Source of the DNA: Cardinalis cardinalis | Lineage: Eukaryota; Chordata; Aves; Passeriformes; Cardinalidae | Length of the DNA stretch: 64,000 nucleotides | NCBI GenBank assembly: GCA_014549065.1 | Contig: JACDOX010000015.1 | Location: 8,129,016 to 8,193,015, forward strand | Reading direction: 5' to 3' | In this document: piece by piece, positions 1 through 11,996 of the stretch | Numbering within the stretch: the first letter of the stretch is position 1 | Layout: each line of letters opens with the position of its first letter | Program-made: the position numbers and the translations under genes | Notes under the pieces: generated by a model | What the model was told of the DNA's origin: nothing | What the model saw: only the letters and a program-made list of their open reading frames with translations | Databases searched by the model: none

Positions 1-1
1 G

Positions 2-151
2 GGAGCGGGAGCCGCCGCGGGCGCCGAGCCGCGGCCGCTGGAGCGGGCGGCGGCCGGAGGCTGGTGCCGGAGCTGCCAGGCGCAGCTGGCCGAGCTGAGG
101 AGGCAGGCGGCCCGGCTGGCTGCCGGCGGCTGCCCGCCCAACGCCCCGCCG
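2..151 (+). CDS. KIF26A: KIF26A coding exon 1 (3' part), N-terminal CxxC segment
   Basis: This is the 3' part of the first coding exon of a kinesin-26 family gene; the start codon lies upstream of the window. The frame is open from base 2 and gives 50 residues: an Ala/Gly-rich stretch, then WCRSCQAQLAELRRQAARLA, then a short Pro-rich tail. The exon stops at 151 before a strong donor (CCG|GTAAGTG), in phase 0, and joins in frame to 30188. KIF26B has a matching WCxxC-x-ARLxELKRQALRL segment at the same place, followed in the same way by DPxxSA...DKLQVP. KIF26 proteins are non-conventional kinesins that bind microtubules but lack normal motor ATPase activity; KIF26A is known to restrain GDNF-RET signalling through GRB2 in enteric neurons. 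The very high GC and CpG content fits a promoter-proximal exon. KIF26A is preferred to KIF26B because of exons 2 and 3. The paralogue choice is inference from memory, not alignment. Confidence 0.85.
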
Positions 152-153
152 GT
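152..153 (+). other. KIF26A: Splice donor of exon 1
   Basis: CCG|GTAAGTG matches the vertebrate donor consensus at positions +1 to +6. The phase-0 junction to 30188 restores the KIF26 reading. Confidence 0.85.
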
Positions 154-685
154 AAGTGCCGGTGCAGCGCCCAGCGCCGCCGCGGGGGAAGGGTGGGGGG
201 NTGGAGCCTGGCCCCGGCCCGCACGGGGTCACAGGTACATCCCCAGAGGATTTGGGAGGGGAGCGTTGCGGTAAAGCCGGAGATTTCCAGCCCGGGAGGG
301 TTCTTCAAAAGTTCAAGGATTTTCTGTCCTGGACTTTTATCAAAAAGCGAAACTGTGCGGCTGGACGGTCACCCGCTGCTGCAGCCACCAGGAACAGTTA
401 AAAATGAAATAGGNACTTTGGGAAGAGGCGGCTGTGCAGGTGCCGTCCGGTTCGCACCCAGAGCCGGCTGCCGGGGGAGCTCCCCGTGTCGGTGCGCAGT
501 TCCCCGGGCCGCCNAGCCCTGCTGACACCGCCCCGGGGATGCCGGCTCGGTGCTGCGACTGGGATTTGGCTTCATCCTTACTGAGAGAAGCTGCCGGTGG
601 CAGGCGCTCGGCTCCTCCTTCCGAGAAGCCCACAAAGTGCAGCTGAGAATCAAACAGTTGCGTCTGTGGCGCTGGAGGAAACTTT

Positions 686-735
686 GAGTGGGCTGGATGA
701 TTTCTGAGTGGGCTGGATGATTTCTGAGTGGGCTG
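686..735. repeat. 20-bp tandem repeat, 2.5 copies
   Basis: The unit GAGTGGGCTGGATGATTTCT occurs at 686-705 and 706-725, identical in both copies. A half copy (GAGTGGGCTG) follows at 726-735. This is a minisatellite seed at the edge of the CpG island and a likely length polymorphism. Confidence 0.9.
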
Positions 736-3700
736 TGCTTTTGCCCTCTGGGTGCTTGAACGTGCCTGCCTGGCTGATGGGCTTACTCCTGTCCTTAGTG
801 TCCCTCGGGCAAGCACTGGCTGTGTCATTTTCCTCCAGTTTGTGCTGCATGGTGGCACTTAATACCTGGTAGGGAATGGAGAAAGTGCATGAGGATGCCA
901 AGAGTTTCCCTCTTGCACAGGTGCAGCTTTATTAGCATGTATTGTAATTGTCTGCACAGTTTTTCCTTTCTGTGTTTGGTTTTTTTTTTTTTTTTTCCTA
1001 TCAAAGGCCTTTATTGCCCTTGTTGCTTTTCCTTTGTCAGAGCAGGCAGACCAAAGATTTTGAAAGGTGAAAACAGTCTTGATCCAGACATCTGAAGAGA
1101 TCCTGAGAATTAGCTGATAGGGCAAAATGCAACAGAAGGCCCTGAGATTCTGTTTCAGGACACACAAAACCTGTGTTGGGGTTTTGATAACATTTGGAAG
1201 TAATGTATTGTTTTCTAAACAATGCTTATCTGGATGTTTGCAAGAATGGGGGGGAGGGTCTGAAGAGGAAGCCAAACCCTACTGACCTTCGTTTTCATTC
1301 AAAGAGTTCCTGTATGATCTACAGAATTCCCATTGAATCTAAATATAGTTTTGTTTGGAAGTGCATTGTGGAGCAGTGTCCGAACGCACAGTGAGGTTTG
1401 CATTTTCAGGCCAGATCCAAAGCCTTTTGAAATCGACNGGAGTCTCTCTTTTGGCTTGCTGGGCTATAGGAGTAGGCTCTTATTTCTGTGATGTAAAAGG
1501 TCACATATCTTATCTCATTGGATTCAGGACTGTTGGACCTTTTGTTTTCTGGATTGCTGCAGATGGTGGAAAGAAGTTTAATTTCCCTTGTGAAGTGCCT
1601 GAGATAGGCTCCTTCAATGAGGGGCACAGAAGCCCCTGTTCCTGTCGTGGGGTGGGCCTCTGCCATAAAGAACTGGGTCCTATCTGTGAGCGGATCTCTG
1701 CCATGGGAAAAAACCTCCCAGTGCCGGAGAGTGAGGGGCCTCAGCCAGGTGTTCAGGTGAGGAGAGCTGTGAGCAAAGGCCTGTTTGTGTGGTCTCCTTC
1801 CTGCAGGTCTCAGGGGACTTCCTTGATAAGCACCTGATGATGGGTAAATGAATCCCCCTTTTCTGCAGGGTTTCAAAGCATGCCCAGGAAGGTATTAAAT
1901 AGGAATCATCACAGTGTCAGACCCTCAGCAGATCTGAGCACAGCTACAGATACCTGGAGTTTACTCACTGTGCAGCCGGCAGTAAGGCTTGGTGGTTGAA
2001 ATGGCTTGAAAACTGCATTCTCTGACACTTGGGAGACCTGGAGCCTAATTGCAAGCTCAGATTGCCTCTAATGCTGGTGTGGTGAGCAGCTCCTCGGGAA
2101 GGAAGATGCAATAAACAGTTGTCCTTACTGCCTTGCGAGTGTGAAGTAGCTCAGGGGGAGATAATAGGCAGGGGTTCGGCTGCTCAGCTGCTGTGAATCG
2201 GCCCTGCAGTGGGAATCTGATGCAATATGCTGGCAGGGTGAGCACTGTGTAATGTTTGTGCCAAAAAGGCAGCTTGCTCGATCCCCCCCTCCCCCTTTCT
2301 TGTTTAATTATATAACAAGACATCTGAAAAAGCAGCTCCTCTCTGTAAGAGTTTCATGCCCATACAATGCAAGTCCAAAGTTTCCTACAAGCTCTTTTAA
2401 TGCACTGTCAAACTAAGCAGCTAGTGGATGTGTAAACAGCAGAAGGCTGCTGCTTGGAGCATGCTGCTCTCAAAGGATTTACCCNCTTTGCCATAATAAT
2501 TAAGAGATCTTTCAGCACAGATTCAGAAAGGCTTCCACACCTGGTTGAAAACCCTTTGGAAAGGTGGGTGGGTGCCTCAGAGATGAAAGAAGGGCTAGTT
2601 TCCTGCTGTTGATATCTTTCCTGATGAAAGAGTGGAGGTGTATTCTCATGCGTGGGGCAGCTGACAAGGGATTGAATTCACATTAGAATAGAAAACCAAG
2701 GTACTGTTTGCAGTGTGCAGGGATAACAAATCTAATTACTTGAGAGGGCTATGATTCATACAGTTTGTGTTGCTATCCTTTCAATTAGACGTATTTAAAA
2801 TATATAAATAATTTAAAGTTTCAGTGCTCAGATGATGTGCATTGATTACAGAATACTGTTAGTTGTTTGTGTCTCTTCAAAGTCCTCCAAATCTCTGTGG
2901 ACAGCTGATAAAAAGATACACCTCTTTGCTTTTGTTAAAACTCTTTAAACAGTCTCCCAAGCACAAGATTTACTGCATCCTACACTCAGTTCCCTTCAGT
3001 TTACTGCTGCTGCTTTTACAGTTTTCTACCACAGTGAGGCCTGTGTGTGAATCAAAATGTGATTTTCACTAAGTGTGGATGGGGCCAAGTAAAGTTTAAT
3101 CTGAAATTATCCCAGATTAACATTTTGGTATTGCAGTGTTGGCATCAGTTACTGGGTCATGTACTGAATAATGTAGGAGCGAAAAACAAGGTGTCTTGGT
3201 TTATCCCTAATTGAAAGTTTTGCAGGCTGTGTCCTTGGAGAGTTGGTAATGGGATACAGCATCTCCTACTGCCAGAGCTCTGGCTGGAGAGGAGAGCAGG
3301 TTGCTGTGCCTTGAAGTTGTTGCTGTTGGCAGCTGTGGGACAATCCATGGGAAATGAGTTGGTGGTCTGTGTTTCACTCCCAGTTGGCAGATAGCCTTGT
3401 CACAAACCACAATTACCACTAATTGGCATCATTGTTGGCAGTTTCAGGGAGACACTGAGGGCTGAATGGGATGTAAATTAAATTAGTAATAATATTTCTT
3501 AGCACCTAAGTTCTTTATTGTGTTTCACAAATGGTAATTAATCAATCTGTGTGATTGCCCCTGTTAGGTAAAAGCCAAACATGCTGTCATTTCTGCAGAG
3601 GTGTGTGTCAGACTGAGGTGTGTGTCTCCACAAGGAAGGGGAGAGGCAGGGACTGTTCAAAATGAGAGATGTGCTCCTGTAGCTGCATTTCTGGAGGTAA

Positions 3701-6700
3701 ATGTGTGTACCTCTGGCACAGGNAATAGCCTTAGGGATATACAGCTACTGTAAAATGGTTTTAGCTAATCCCTTATGAGTAGAGGAAAAAAGTTCTCCAG
3801 GTNTTAGGAATACACACACAATGCAGCTACATCCGCAGAAGGGATTTATNCTGGTGTAAATATTTTGATTGTAGAAAAGTAATGCTTGTGCCCAGGGATA
3901 CTGTATTGGAAGATTTTTTTTATTGGTACTGAAAGGAGGCCAAGACGAGCAGAAGTTCACTTTGAAAGGGGTGGGTTAGTTTTGATCATGTTTCTCCCAG
4001 CCCAGGGATTCAGACCCCACATTTCACTTGTCCCCATCCACCCTCACCCCAGGCACCCCCAGTCTGAGCAGTTCATGCTGTGCCTATTGCCAGTGCAGGC
4101 AGGTGCTAGAGGCAACATTAAACAGAGCAGAAGCATTAATTTTGTGTTATAGCTTGAGTTCAGGAAGTTCTTGCTCCCTTAGTTTTCAGGAGCTTCTTTT
4201 CTTCCCTGTTCTGTTTTGTTTTAAATTTTTACCCCCATTGCATTATCTGCACTGTGTGTTACATGAGGGACCCCACTGAACAGCCTCCAAGGGCCTGAAG
4301 GACAAAGAGGAGAGTGTGTGGCTCTATTGCTGGTGGAATTGGCAGTTTTTTGTTCCTCANTACCTCTAAAGTCCTGTATTCCCAGCTGCCCAGGTAAATG
4401 CAGTTGNGTACAAAGGATCTGCGAGCTCTGGTGTGCAGGGAGCCTCGGTGACCAGGACAGGTTATGCCTTTGTTGCTGATGAACCATGAATCATTGGAGG
4501 GAGCTAAGCAAGTCCTAGCCTGCTGTATCCTTGTCAGGGCTCAGTGTTACACCAGCCAGAGCTGGAGGAAGAGCTTTTCCAGGAGCTGGTGCTCTCAGAA
4601 AAAAGGGAAGATGACGGTGGCTTTAGACATGCTCTTTGCACGGATGTGAGCAAATGCCAGGCACTGCTGCTGGACTGAGCTCCCATCACTCCTTCTGTCA
4701 AAGTGATGGTCTCTCTTGGTGGGACACCTGTGAGTGCTGCTGATTGCATCACCTGAAGGGGAGATGAAGAACAGANTTTTGGGATGGGCAGGCTCTTTGT
4801 TGTGAGTTTCTCCTGTGTGCTAAGTAACTCCCACCGTTCCCACCAGCAGCAGAATAGGGAAGGAGGGTTTGGTAGGATGGATGTTGACTGTATTTGTTCT
4901 CCCCATCCTTCTGCATTAATCCCAGCTGTTCCCTCCTTATCCCAGCTGACTCCATAAGAGGCAGCATCTTCTCTGTAGCTGCACACACTGTTTGGTTGAC
5001 AGTAAGCTGGTGCTTGGACATCTGGCTTCTGCCAAGCAACCAATAACATGTGGATACTGCCTAATTTCTCTCATAGTTTGTGGAAGTTGTAGGAACTTGN
5101 TCTGAGCCTTCTACCTCAATTTTAGATCATTTAACAGGTTCAAAAGCTGCTAAGAAAGGCTATAAGTAAGAAGGATGGAAAGAAGGACTGTGCAGTAGTT
5201 CTTAGTGCTTTGGAAAACCAGGCTGAGAGGACAGGCATGGGATTGGGGACTGTAGTCTTGATATGTGAGAGTCAGGGATGCTTTGTAATTCCCCCATGGC
5301 CACACTGATGTCCTGCAATCAGCAGGAATTGAGGCAAGGAGAGCTCATGTGATCCCTGGCTGCCAGGACGTGTCTCCTCACTGAGCACTGTTGGGTGCTC
5401 CAGAAGCCTGTGCTGGATGTGGAGGACCCTGGGAGAGGGCTCTGTGTCCTCAGTGTTTGCCTGCAGGGCTGTGCTTCCCTGAAAGAGCAAGAATTCAGAG
5501 CGTGTGGGGGCTTCTTGCAGCACTTGAGGTGTATGTGGAATTGGTCTGAGCTTTTAGGAGCAGTCCCTGCTGAGTTTTCCTGTCTGTGCCCATTGTTTTC
5601 TGCTAGTGTGTCATCCCTTACTACTGGGGTAGCCCTTACTGCCTGGAATTTGGGAGTCACAATGGTGACACAGCTGAGTCTTGGCTAACTTTGGGGTCCT
5701 CTGTTACTTAGGGGCTCTTTTATTTTCATGGGAGGTCTCTCTCTGCATCTGGGTTGAGATGGATAAGGGGAATTGAGTGGGAGAACTGTCTTTTAAAGAT
5801 TGCTCTCTAGAGGAATCCAATTTTCATGGCTCTTCACAAACACTAAATGCACCTTAAAATGTTCTATATTTAACATTTGAAAAATGTGTAAGTGGAAAAG
5901 CAATGTCTTAGTTAATAAATATGAAACTANGGGGCATTTTTTTAAGATGCACATTTAATATTTAATTTTGTGAGAGAGACTCTTGCAGAGACTTGGCCGT
6001 GGAGTGCTGCAGGCAATGAGCTCAGATGTGGATTTCAGGTAGGTGTGCAGTGTAATAACAGGGTTAGTGGCAGCCCTGTGTCAGGTGTGTTGACACGAGC
6101 AGTTCCCCTCTCTGGCCGGTGTGGCAGCAAGGCTGTGGAAACCCACTGCAATCAGNTTGCTTTAGACTCAGGATTTTCAAGCATGCCCTTTAAAAATACA
6201 GGTGAGAGGGATTATCTTGCAGTTTGGATGCTGGAGGCAAGAGATCTCTCTGGGGGATCTGAAGTGGGGCAGTGGGGAGTGCACAATTAGCTGAAGGTGC
6301 TGTGGTCTTGGGGAGCTGAGGGTAATGAGTGTTTCCCTGGCTCTCTCTCTGGCTGATTCCTTCAGCACCCTGCCCTATTAGGGGAAAGGGAGGAAACACA
6401 TAAACCATTTCAAAATCCCAGGGGGTGGAAAAGAGCATCTGCTCCTAACATCTGAGGTTGCTTTGAACCTGTTGAAATATGTAGTAGCTGCTTTATTGTT
6501 TTTGCCAAGAGTTTCCACCTACAGTGATCCCAACCTCTGACTTGCTAACAGTGAGGTTGTTGGAGGCAGTAGTCATCCTCCTCCTCATCCCTGGCTCGCA
6601 GCAGCTGATAGTGGCTNCTGCTGTGGACCTGGCACTGCAGGGTATAGGGGTGGGGATGACTGAAACCACCAGGATTTTCTTTCTTTTTTTTTTTCCCCCT

Positions 6701-9700
6701 CCATGATGAGGATTACCCACAATGTTCACAGCTGCTGCACATGCCTCTTGCTGCTCAGGTACCCCAAAATAGCTGCACTCTTTGGGCCTGGATTGTCCTT
6801 GCCACAGTGAAGATGCTGATGTAGAGAACAGCCAGTTAGCNCCTGTGTTTTCAGCGGGCAGATGAACATTTTGTCATGAAAAGTGAGCAGAGATTTTGCT
6901 TCACCTTGCTTAGACAGGGAGAACCTNTCTGAAGTGTCTGCATGTCTTATGGAATATTTTTCCATGCCAATGCTGTTTCCTTTCTCAACACTGAATTACC
7001 TTCAGGAACTAGATCTGTTTGGATATTGGTCACACTGANTACAGGCAGCTGTCCAGTTGGAAGTACTGTATCTGCTCTTTATTATTTACTGGAAATCAGT
7101 GGAATTTAACTTGTCTGGATTTGTCTCCTTGTCCTCTGACCACAAACCTGCAGCACTGGAANAGTTATTTTGTATTTACGTGTCTAGTACATCCCCAAGT
7201 GGAAGGCATCCTTGGGAAGGTGGGAATCTTGTCTATTGCTGGCTGTGCTCNTGACTGGGACCTGCCTGGCTTCTTTTACAAGTGTCTACTAATTTTGTAT
7301 AGAGGGAGAAAACTTATGGGAGAAAACTTGGGCCTTACTTCAAGGAGAATCATACCTCCTGCTGCCTCTATTGGACAGGAATTGTCCCACTGCAGGGATG
7401 CAAAATCTGAATTAATCCCTGGGTCTGTCACTGAGTTTGTAAATTTGGGCAAGCAGTTTAAGGGGCTTAATTTCTCCTTTGCTCAGCAGAGAGGAAATGC
7501 TTCCATCTTTTGTTCATTTGTGGTAAAAACTTTTGTGGTGGGGGCTCTTGCTTGTATGGCATTAAGTATCATCAGCTGCTGTTAGTAGAGCTGACTGCTC
7601 CTGTAATGTGTATAATAGGAATATATGGCACAGGGACACAGGAAATAGTGGACTCTGTGACTTCCAACTGAACTTTGAGGTCAGGTGTCAGGGAGGGTTT
7701 TTTGGAACTGAGGTCACTGCAACTGCAGAAAGAGCTAAAAAATCCAGGGACTTCAGGTAAACTGAAAGGTAGTAACAGGTAGTCCTGAAAATCTGCCAGT
7801 TCACCAGGAGAGGAGTGGTGAGGCTGTGGAAGGAGACTGAAGGTCTGTGGTGTGTGTTCAGTTGAAGTGGATCTTTAGTAAGCAGCAGGTGTCAGATCAG
7901 CTCAGGGAGCAGGGGTTAGAGCTGTGCTGACAGTACCTAAAAAGGTTTTGTTGGCATGCTGCACAGTGCCTCCCTGTGATGGAACTGGAAAGCTGCCTTG
8001 TGGAAATGTGATGTAGCCTTGTAAACCAGGGGCTCTCAGTGGCTTCAGTCCTTCCTGCTGCTGTTGAAGTTTATGCCAAGGTGTATTAATTATTAGTTTT
8101 TCATTAAAAATGTTTTACTTTTAAATGGAAAAATAGCTAAATTTTATAGAGCGCCTTAAGAGCTAAACTTCAAATTATTATTGCTCTCATTTGGAATATG
8201 GTGGGAATATGTCACTTAGCAGGAGTAATGTATTCTTCTCTAGGATAGGCTAAAGGGAGTGTAAATCTTTGGCATATAGTTCTTTGGACTGACTTTGCTT
8301 TGAAGCTGCTTGAGCCTTTAAGACATAGCTGGCAGATGTTCATTCTCATGTTGGACAAAAAATGTTTAGTATAAATATATCCACCTATTTTAGGCAGCAT
8401 AATGCCATTGTTGTGTGCTTGTTTTATCACCAAGAGTCTGACTGCTGTATAGTGAATGTATAGTGAATCAGAGAAATCTCAGCTCTTGCTCACAAAAAGA
8501 GGCTTAGGTGAGTACAACCTCCTTCTTTGAGTCAAGTCTTGCAATTTGTCCTTGATCAGCGTTCCTGGACTTTGCAAGCAGCTCAGAGTTTTGGCTGGGG
8601 CTGGGCTGCTATTACCAAACATCAATACCTGGGCAGGATTGACTGGAACACTGGACAGCTGTGGGAAGATGATAAATTTTCATTTGGCTCTTAGTAAATC
8701 TTCCCCTGATGTTGCTGAGGGATTTTACACTGCTGGTGAAAGGGATGGGAGGCCTTCTGTACAAAACTGAAATGTGATACTTCTGGCTGGGCTGGGTATT
8801 GAGTTGNCTTTCAGCATGAAAGGTGAAAGGGAAGCATTAGTCCTGGTTCTCACAGCTTTCAAAAGGTTATGTTTAAATGTGTTTCTTGTTTTATTGCAAC
8901 ATATAATTTGTTACAATATGGTTTGTGTTGCTGTCTGTGTGTATAAATTGATCAGCGCTGATTACACTGTAAGTGGGCAGCGTTTGGCGTTGTGTTTGAA
9001 CTCATTTGGGATGTTAAATCTACTCAGTTCCTATTGTATTCTGTTTTTATTGCCTTATGTTGTTCTCACTGTATTGTAAGTTGTAGCATGTATTTACTCA
9101 TTTTGGCATTGCTGCTTTTCTCGTAGATCTCAGACTAGAGCAGTTTCCTACAGCTTGCATATGGCTATATCAAGTAAAAATTTCTTTTTAGGGGTTGCCT
9201 GGTGCTTTTGCATGGCTTTTATGTGGCTCCTGAGGAGTTCAGGAATGGTGTCTATGCCCAGGCTACATCACATGGCCTTCAGCAGAGTGCTGCTGCTGAG
9301 TGTTTCGGAGGAGGTGACACTGCTGAAGTGGCTGAGATCAATGGCACTGTGCCAGCCTGGTGGCATGTGTCCAATTCCCACCCCAAAGCAGGGCAGCAGG
9401 AGCTGTCTCCAGAGACTCTGTGAATTGTGACAGTCTCTACAATTGTCAGAAACCTGAGGACTAACACGTGGCTTGTATGACCAGGAAATGTGGCCATCCT
9501 TGTTTCAATCACTCTACTCCTTTTTGGGTCGCCCATGGTGTTCCCATAGTGCTGCCCTGGGAAACCTGGTTCCAAGGAAACACTCGTTAATGGCAAGAGA
9601 CAAATTTGCTCTACAAAATTCGGCCTTTGAAGGATGGAGGTGAGGGACAAATGTCTTTGCCACTGTCATTTCTGGGCAATACTTGGTGCTGCTTCTCTGG

Positions 9701-11723
9701 TCAGTGAGCAGAAGATGGAGGGGCTGGTTTGTCCTAAATANTTTTTCTAGAAGATGTTCCTTAGGCTTAGTGTGATCTACAGGTACTGCAGAGTTTTGTA
9801 AGATGTCTTGAAAACTGTGCTGTGGGCCAGACATGGGGCAGGATTTGGCCTATAACTATTTTGCCTGTAGCTTGAAATTCAAAGTTGAACCCAGAGTCTG
9901 CAGTTAAAATGTTCAGGTGTTAGTGTAACTTGTGTAACTGTAAGCTGTGAACTATTTGTCTTTCTCTGAAGATTTTGTTGCAAAGGCAGGCAAATACATT
10001 TGACATTCCTCCAACAAGCTCTCACAAGGGTAATTTTGTGTGGATGATTAAGTGGCATGGAAACACTGTAAGATACTGTCCTTTTGTGGATTTTGTAAAG
10101 AGGAGATACAGCTGAAATAATTCATAATATGCACAGAATCTGAGCAGACTGCTGAGAGAGCTTCTTTCAGCAATTACCTGTAAGAATAAAGTAAAAAGCA
10201 TTTATTATTGATACTCACTTTTTACATATTAAGAAATATTTCTTCCGATACTTTTAATTTTTTATTTGTAGGCTCCAAATGAGTGTAGAGTAAGACAAAT
10301 GTGTTGGAGGAAGAAAAATACATGAGTTAATGCATTAAGTTTACATATTTTTCATTTGATGGATTTATGGTTTTTAATTACATCTTCATGTCTTGCATTG
10401 GGATCCCTGGGGGCCCTTTCTGAATTTCATACTTGTACTCTTGTACACATGAGATGCTTTAAACCTGCTACCTTGTGCAGCCTTGCTGCTGCTTGACTGA
10501 CCTCTGCTGAAGTTNCTTGTTATTCAAGTTTAAAATGTGAGACATCCACAAAGAGCTAAATGATTAGAAGAATATTTGTGTGGTTGAGAGNGTTTTTCAT
10601 GCTGACGTGTTGTGAAATACAGGCTGTGAATGGGTTTCTCTGATTTTTGTGTGGAAGGTGGAGTTTGTGCTCAGCATTTGCTCAGTTGGTCACAAGGAGC
10701 AACACCCTGGCTGAGTCTTACTGGCTCCCTGAGGGCAGTTTGGCAGTGGGAAGTAGTCATGTCTTTGGTAACAGCCCTTTGGGGAGCCACAGCTGGTTTT
10801 AGGGAAGAGTATTTCCAGCAATACATCATCCTGAATGTACATCTCCCTACTTCTGCCTCCGGTTGCATGCGACACTGGATTTTCATTTCATAGCAGTTTG
10901 CATCGTGGTTCTTTTACTGACAGTGGAATCAATAACCTGTGTTAACAGGTGGAAAATGAAGCCTGTTTGCTCTGTGCAGTTCCAGTTGATTTACATGGGT
11001 GAACTGCAGAGGAAGGCAGACTGCAGAACTGGTCAATGCCTGTGTTCCAAATCCATCTCTCTGTGTTGTTGTCATTACCTCCATCTGCTTTTCTCCAGCA
11101 CGTCCTCTTCATTTTTCTGTTCAGTGGGAACATAATTACCTGTTGATGTGTGTGTGTGTGGAAATAGTGCCAGGATCTATTTGTTGTAACTAAGATATNG
11201 CTTACTGAAGAGGCAAAAAACCCTGGCTGACAACATTCAGGCTTTTCAAAAGAAACTTGCTTTTGGGACTGACAGGGAGTGTGAACATTCAGGCACAACT
11301 TGAGCTCCTGTTCTCAGATTTGTGCTGTGTATTCTTTTATTATTCTGGTCATGGCTGCTCNTAAGCACATGCAGCTCAAAAGCAAAATAGCTCTGTTTGT
11401 GCTGTAAGAATTTAGTTGGGTTTAAGCTTCTTACTGCTAAGTCTTTTGATGACACGAAAGATGTGTTATATGCAGGGCTGGCTTTCCTGACTCACCCTGA
11501 GTTCTTCACTCAGTGTTTTATTCCTGTGGGAGGGTTTGGCTCTTGGAGGACTTGGTGCAGTGAGAAGTGTGGAGTAGATAGTTAAAGAACTGAAATGCAG
11601 AACACTTAACCCTGGGAAGTGAACACANGTGAGAACACAAAGACATTGTCCTCTGAGGTGATTCATTGGAAGTCCCTACTTTGTTGTTTTATTTTTACAA
11701 TTTTTATTTTAATTTCTCTTGCT
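736..11723. other. Intron 1 unique sequence, no gene seen
   Basis: About 11 kb of ordinary intronic DNA. It contains a poly-T run near 979-996, AT-rich intervals (about 5880-5970, 8080-8190, 10190-10390) and a short TG run near 11147-11160. Open frames such as 1355-1837 and 7019-7585 have no recognisable domain and no splice context. I saw no transposon match in this stretch. Confidence 0.6.
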
Positions 11724-11815
11724 AGGATCATAGAATAGCCTGAGTTGGAAGGGACCCACAAGTCCAACTCCTGGCTCTGGACAGAATCACTCCAAGAATC
11801 ATACCACAGTGGTCC
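11724..11815 (-). mobile_element. CR1 LINE, 3'-end fragment
   Basis: The sequence starts ATCATAGAATAGCCTGAGTTGG and continues with GGAAGGGACCCACAAG...TCCAACTCCTGGC. This is the antisense form of the well-known bird CR1 3' end. CR1 copies are normally truncated at the 5' side, so a short piece of the 3' end is typical. A run of about ten bases expected between CACAAG and TCCAAC is missing. Confidence 0.85.
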
Positions 11816-11876
11816 AGGGTCAATCTGATTTTACCTTCTTGTGACTGGAGCAGCAGTCCTGTTTTCCAGTGTTAAA

Positions 11877-11996
11877 AAATTGTCCATGGCATTCTGTCCT
11901 TCCAAGAGGTTGTGCTTGTGTTTTCTTTGGGAAAGAAAATTGTCCATGGCATTCTGTCCTTCCAAGAGGCTGTGCTTGTGCTTTCTTTGGGAAAGC
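11877..11996. repeat. 60-bp direct tandem duplication
   Basis: Two adjacent copies of a 60-base unit (AAAATTGTCCATGGCATTCTG ... TTTCTTTGGGAAAG) sit exactly 60 bases apart and differ at only about two positions (GGTTGTG/GGCTGTG, GTTTTC/GCTTTC). High identity implies a recent duplication. The unit length is a multiple of three, so it creates repeated peptides in chance frames on both strands, but there is no coding evidence. Confidence 0.95.

Larger units (their letters stand above)
1..640. promoter_or_regulatory. CpG island (3' shoulder) over exon 1 and start of intron 1
   Basis: The first 200 bases are almost all G and C with dense CpG. CpG density falls stepwise until about 640, after which the sequence takes on the AT-richer character of the rest of intron 1. 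This is the downstream edge of a CpG island, as expected over the first exon of a vertebrate gene. The transcription start itself is not in the window. The 3' boundary is judged by eye. Confidence 0.75.

Noticed and set aside
7019..7585. 188-codon plus-strand open frame
   Set aside because: Contains N-disturbed codons, no domain and no start or splice context. Considered a chance frame.
9202..9423. Open frame with ATSHG...GGGDTAEVAE...HVSN, recalling phosphoglycerate kinase
   Set aside because: PGK has ATS-G and GGGDTA close together, but here the spacing is wrong and neighbouring PGK motifs are absent. The match is short and in GC-skewed codons, so chance is more likely than a processed pseudogene.
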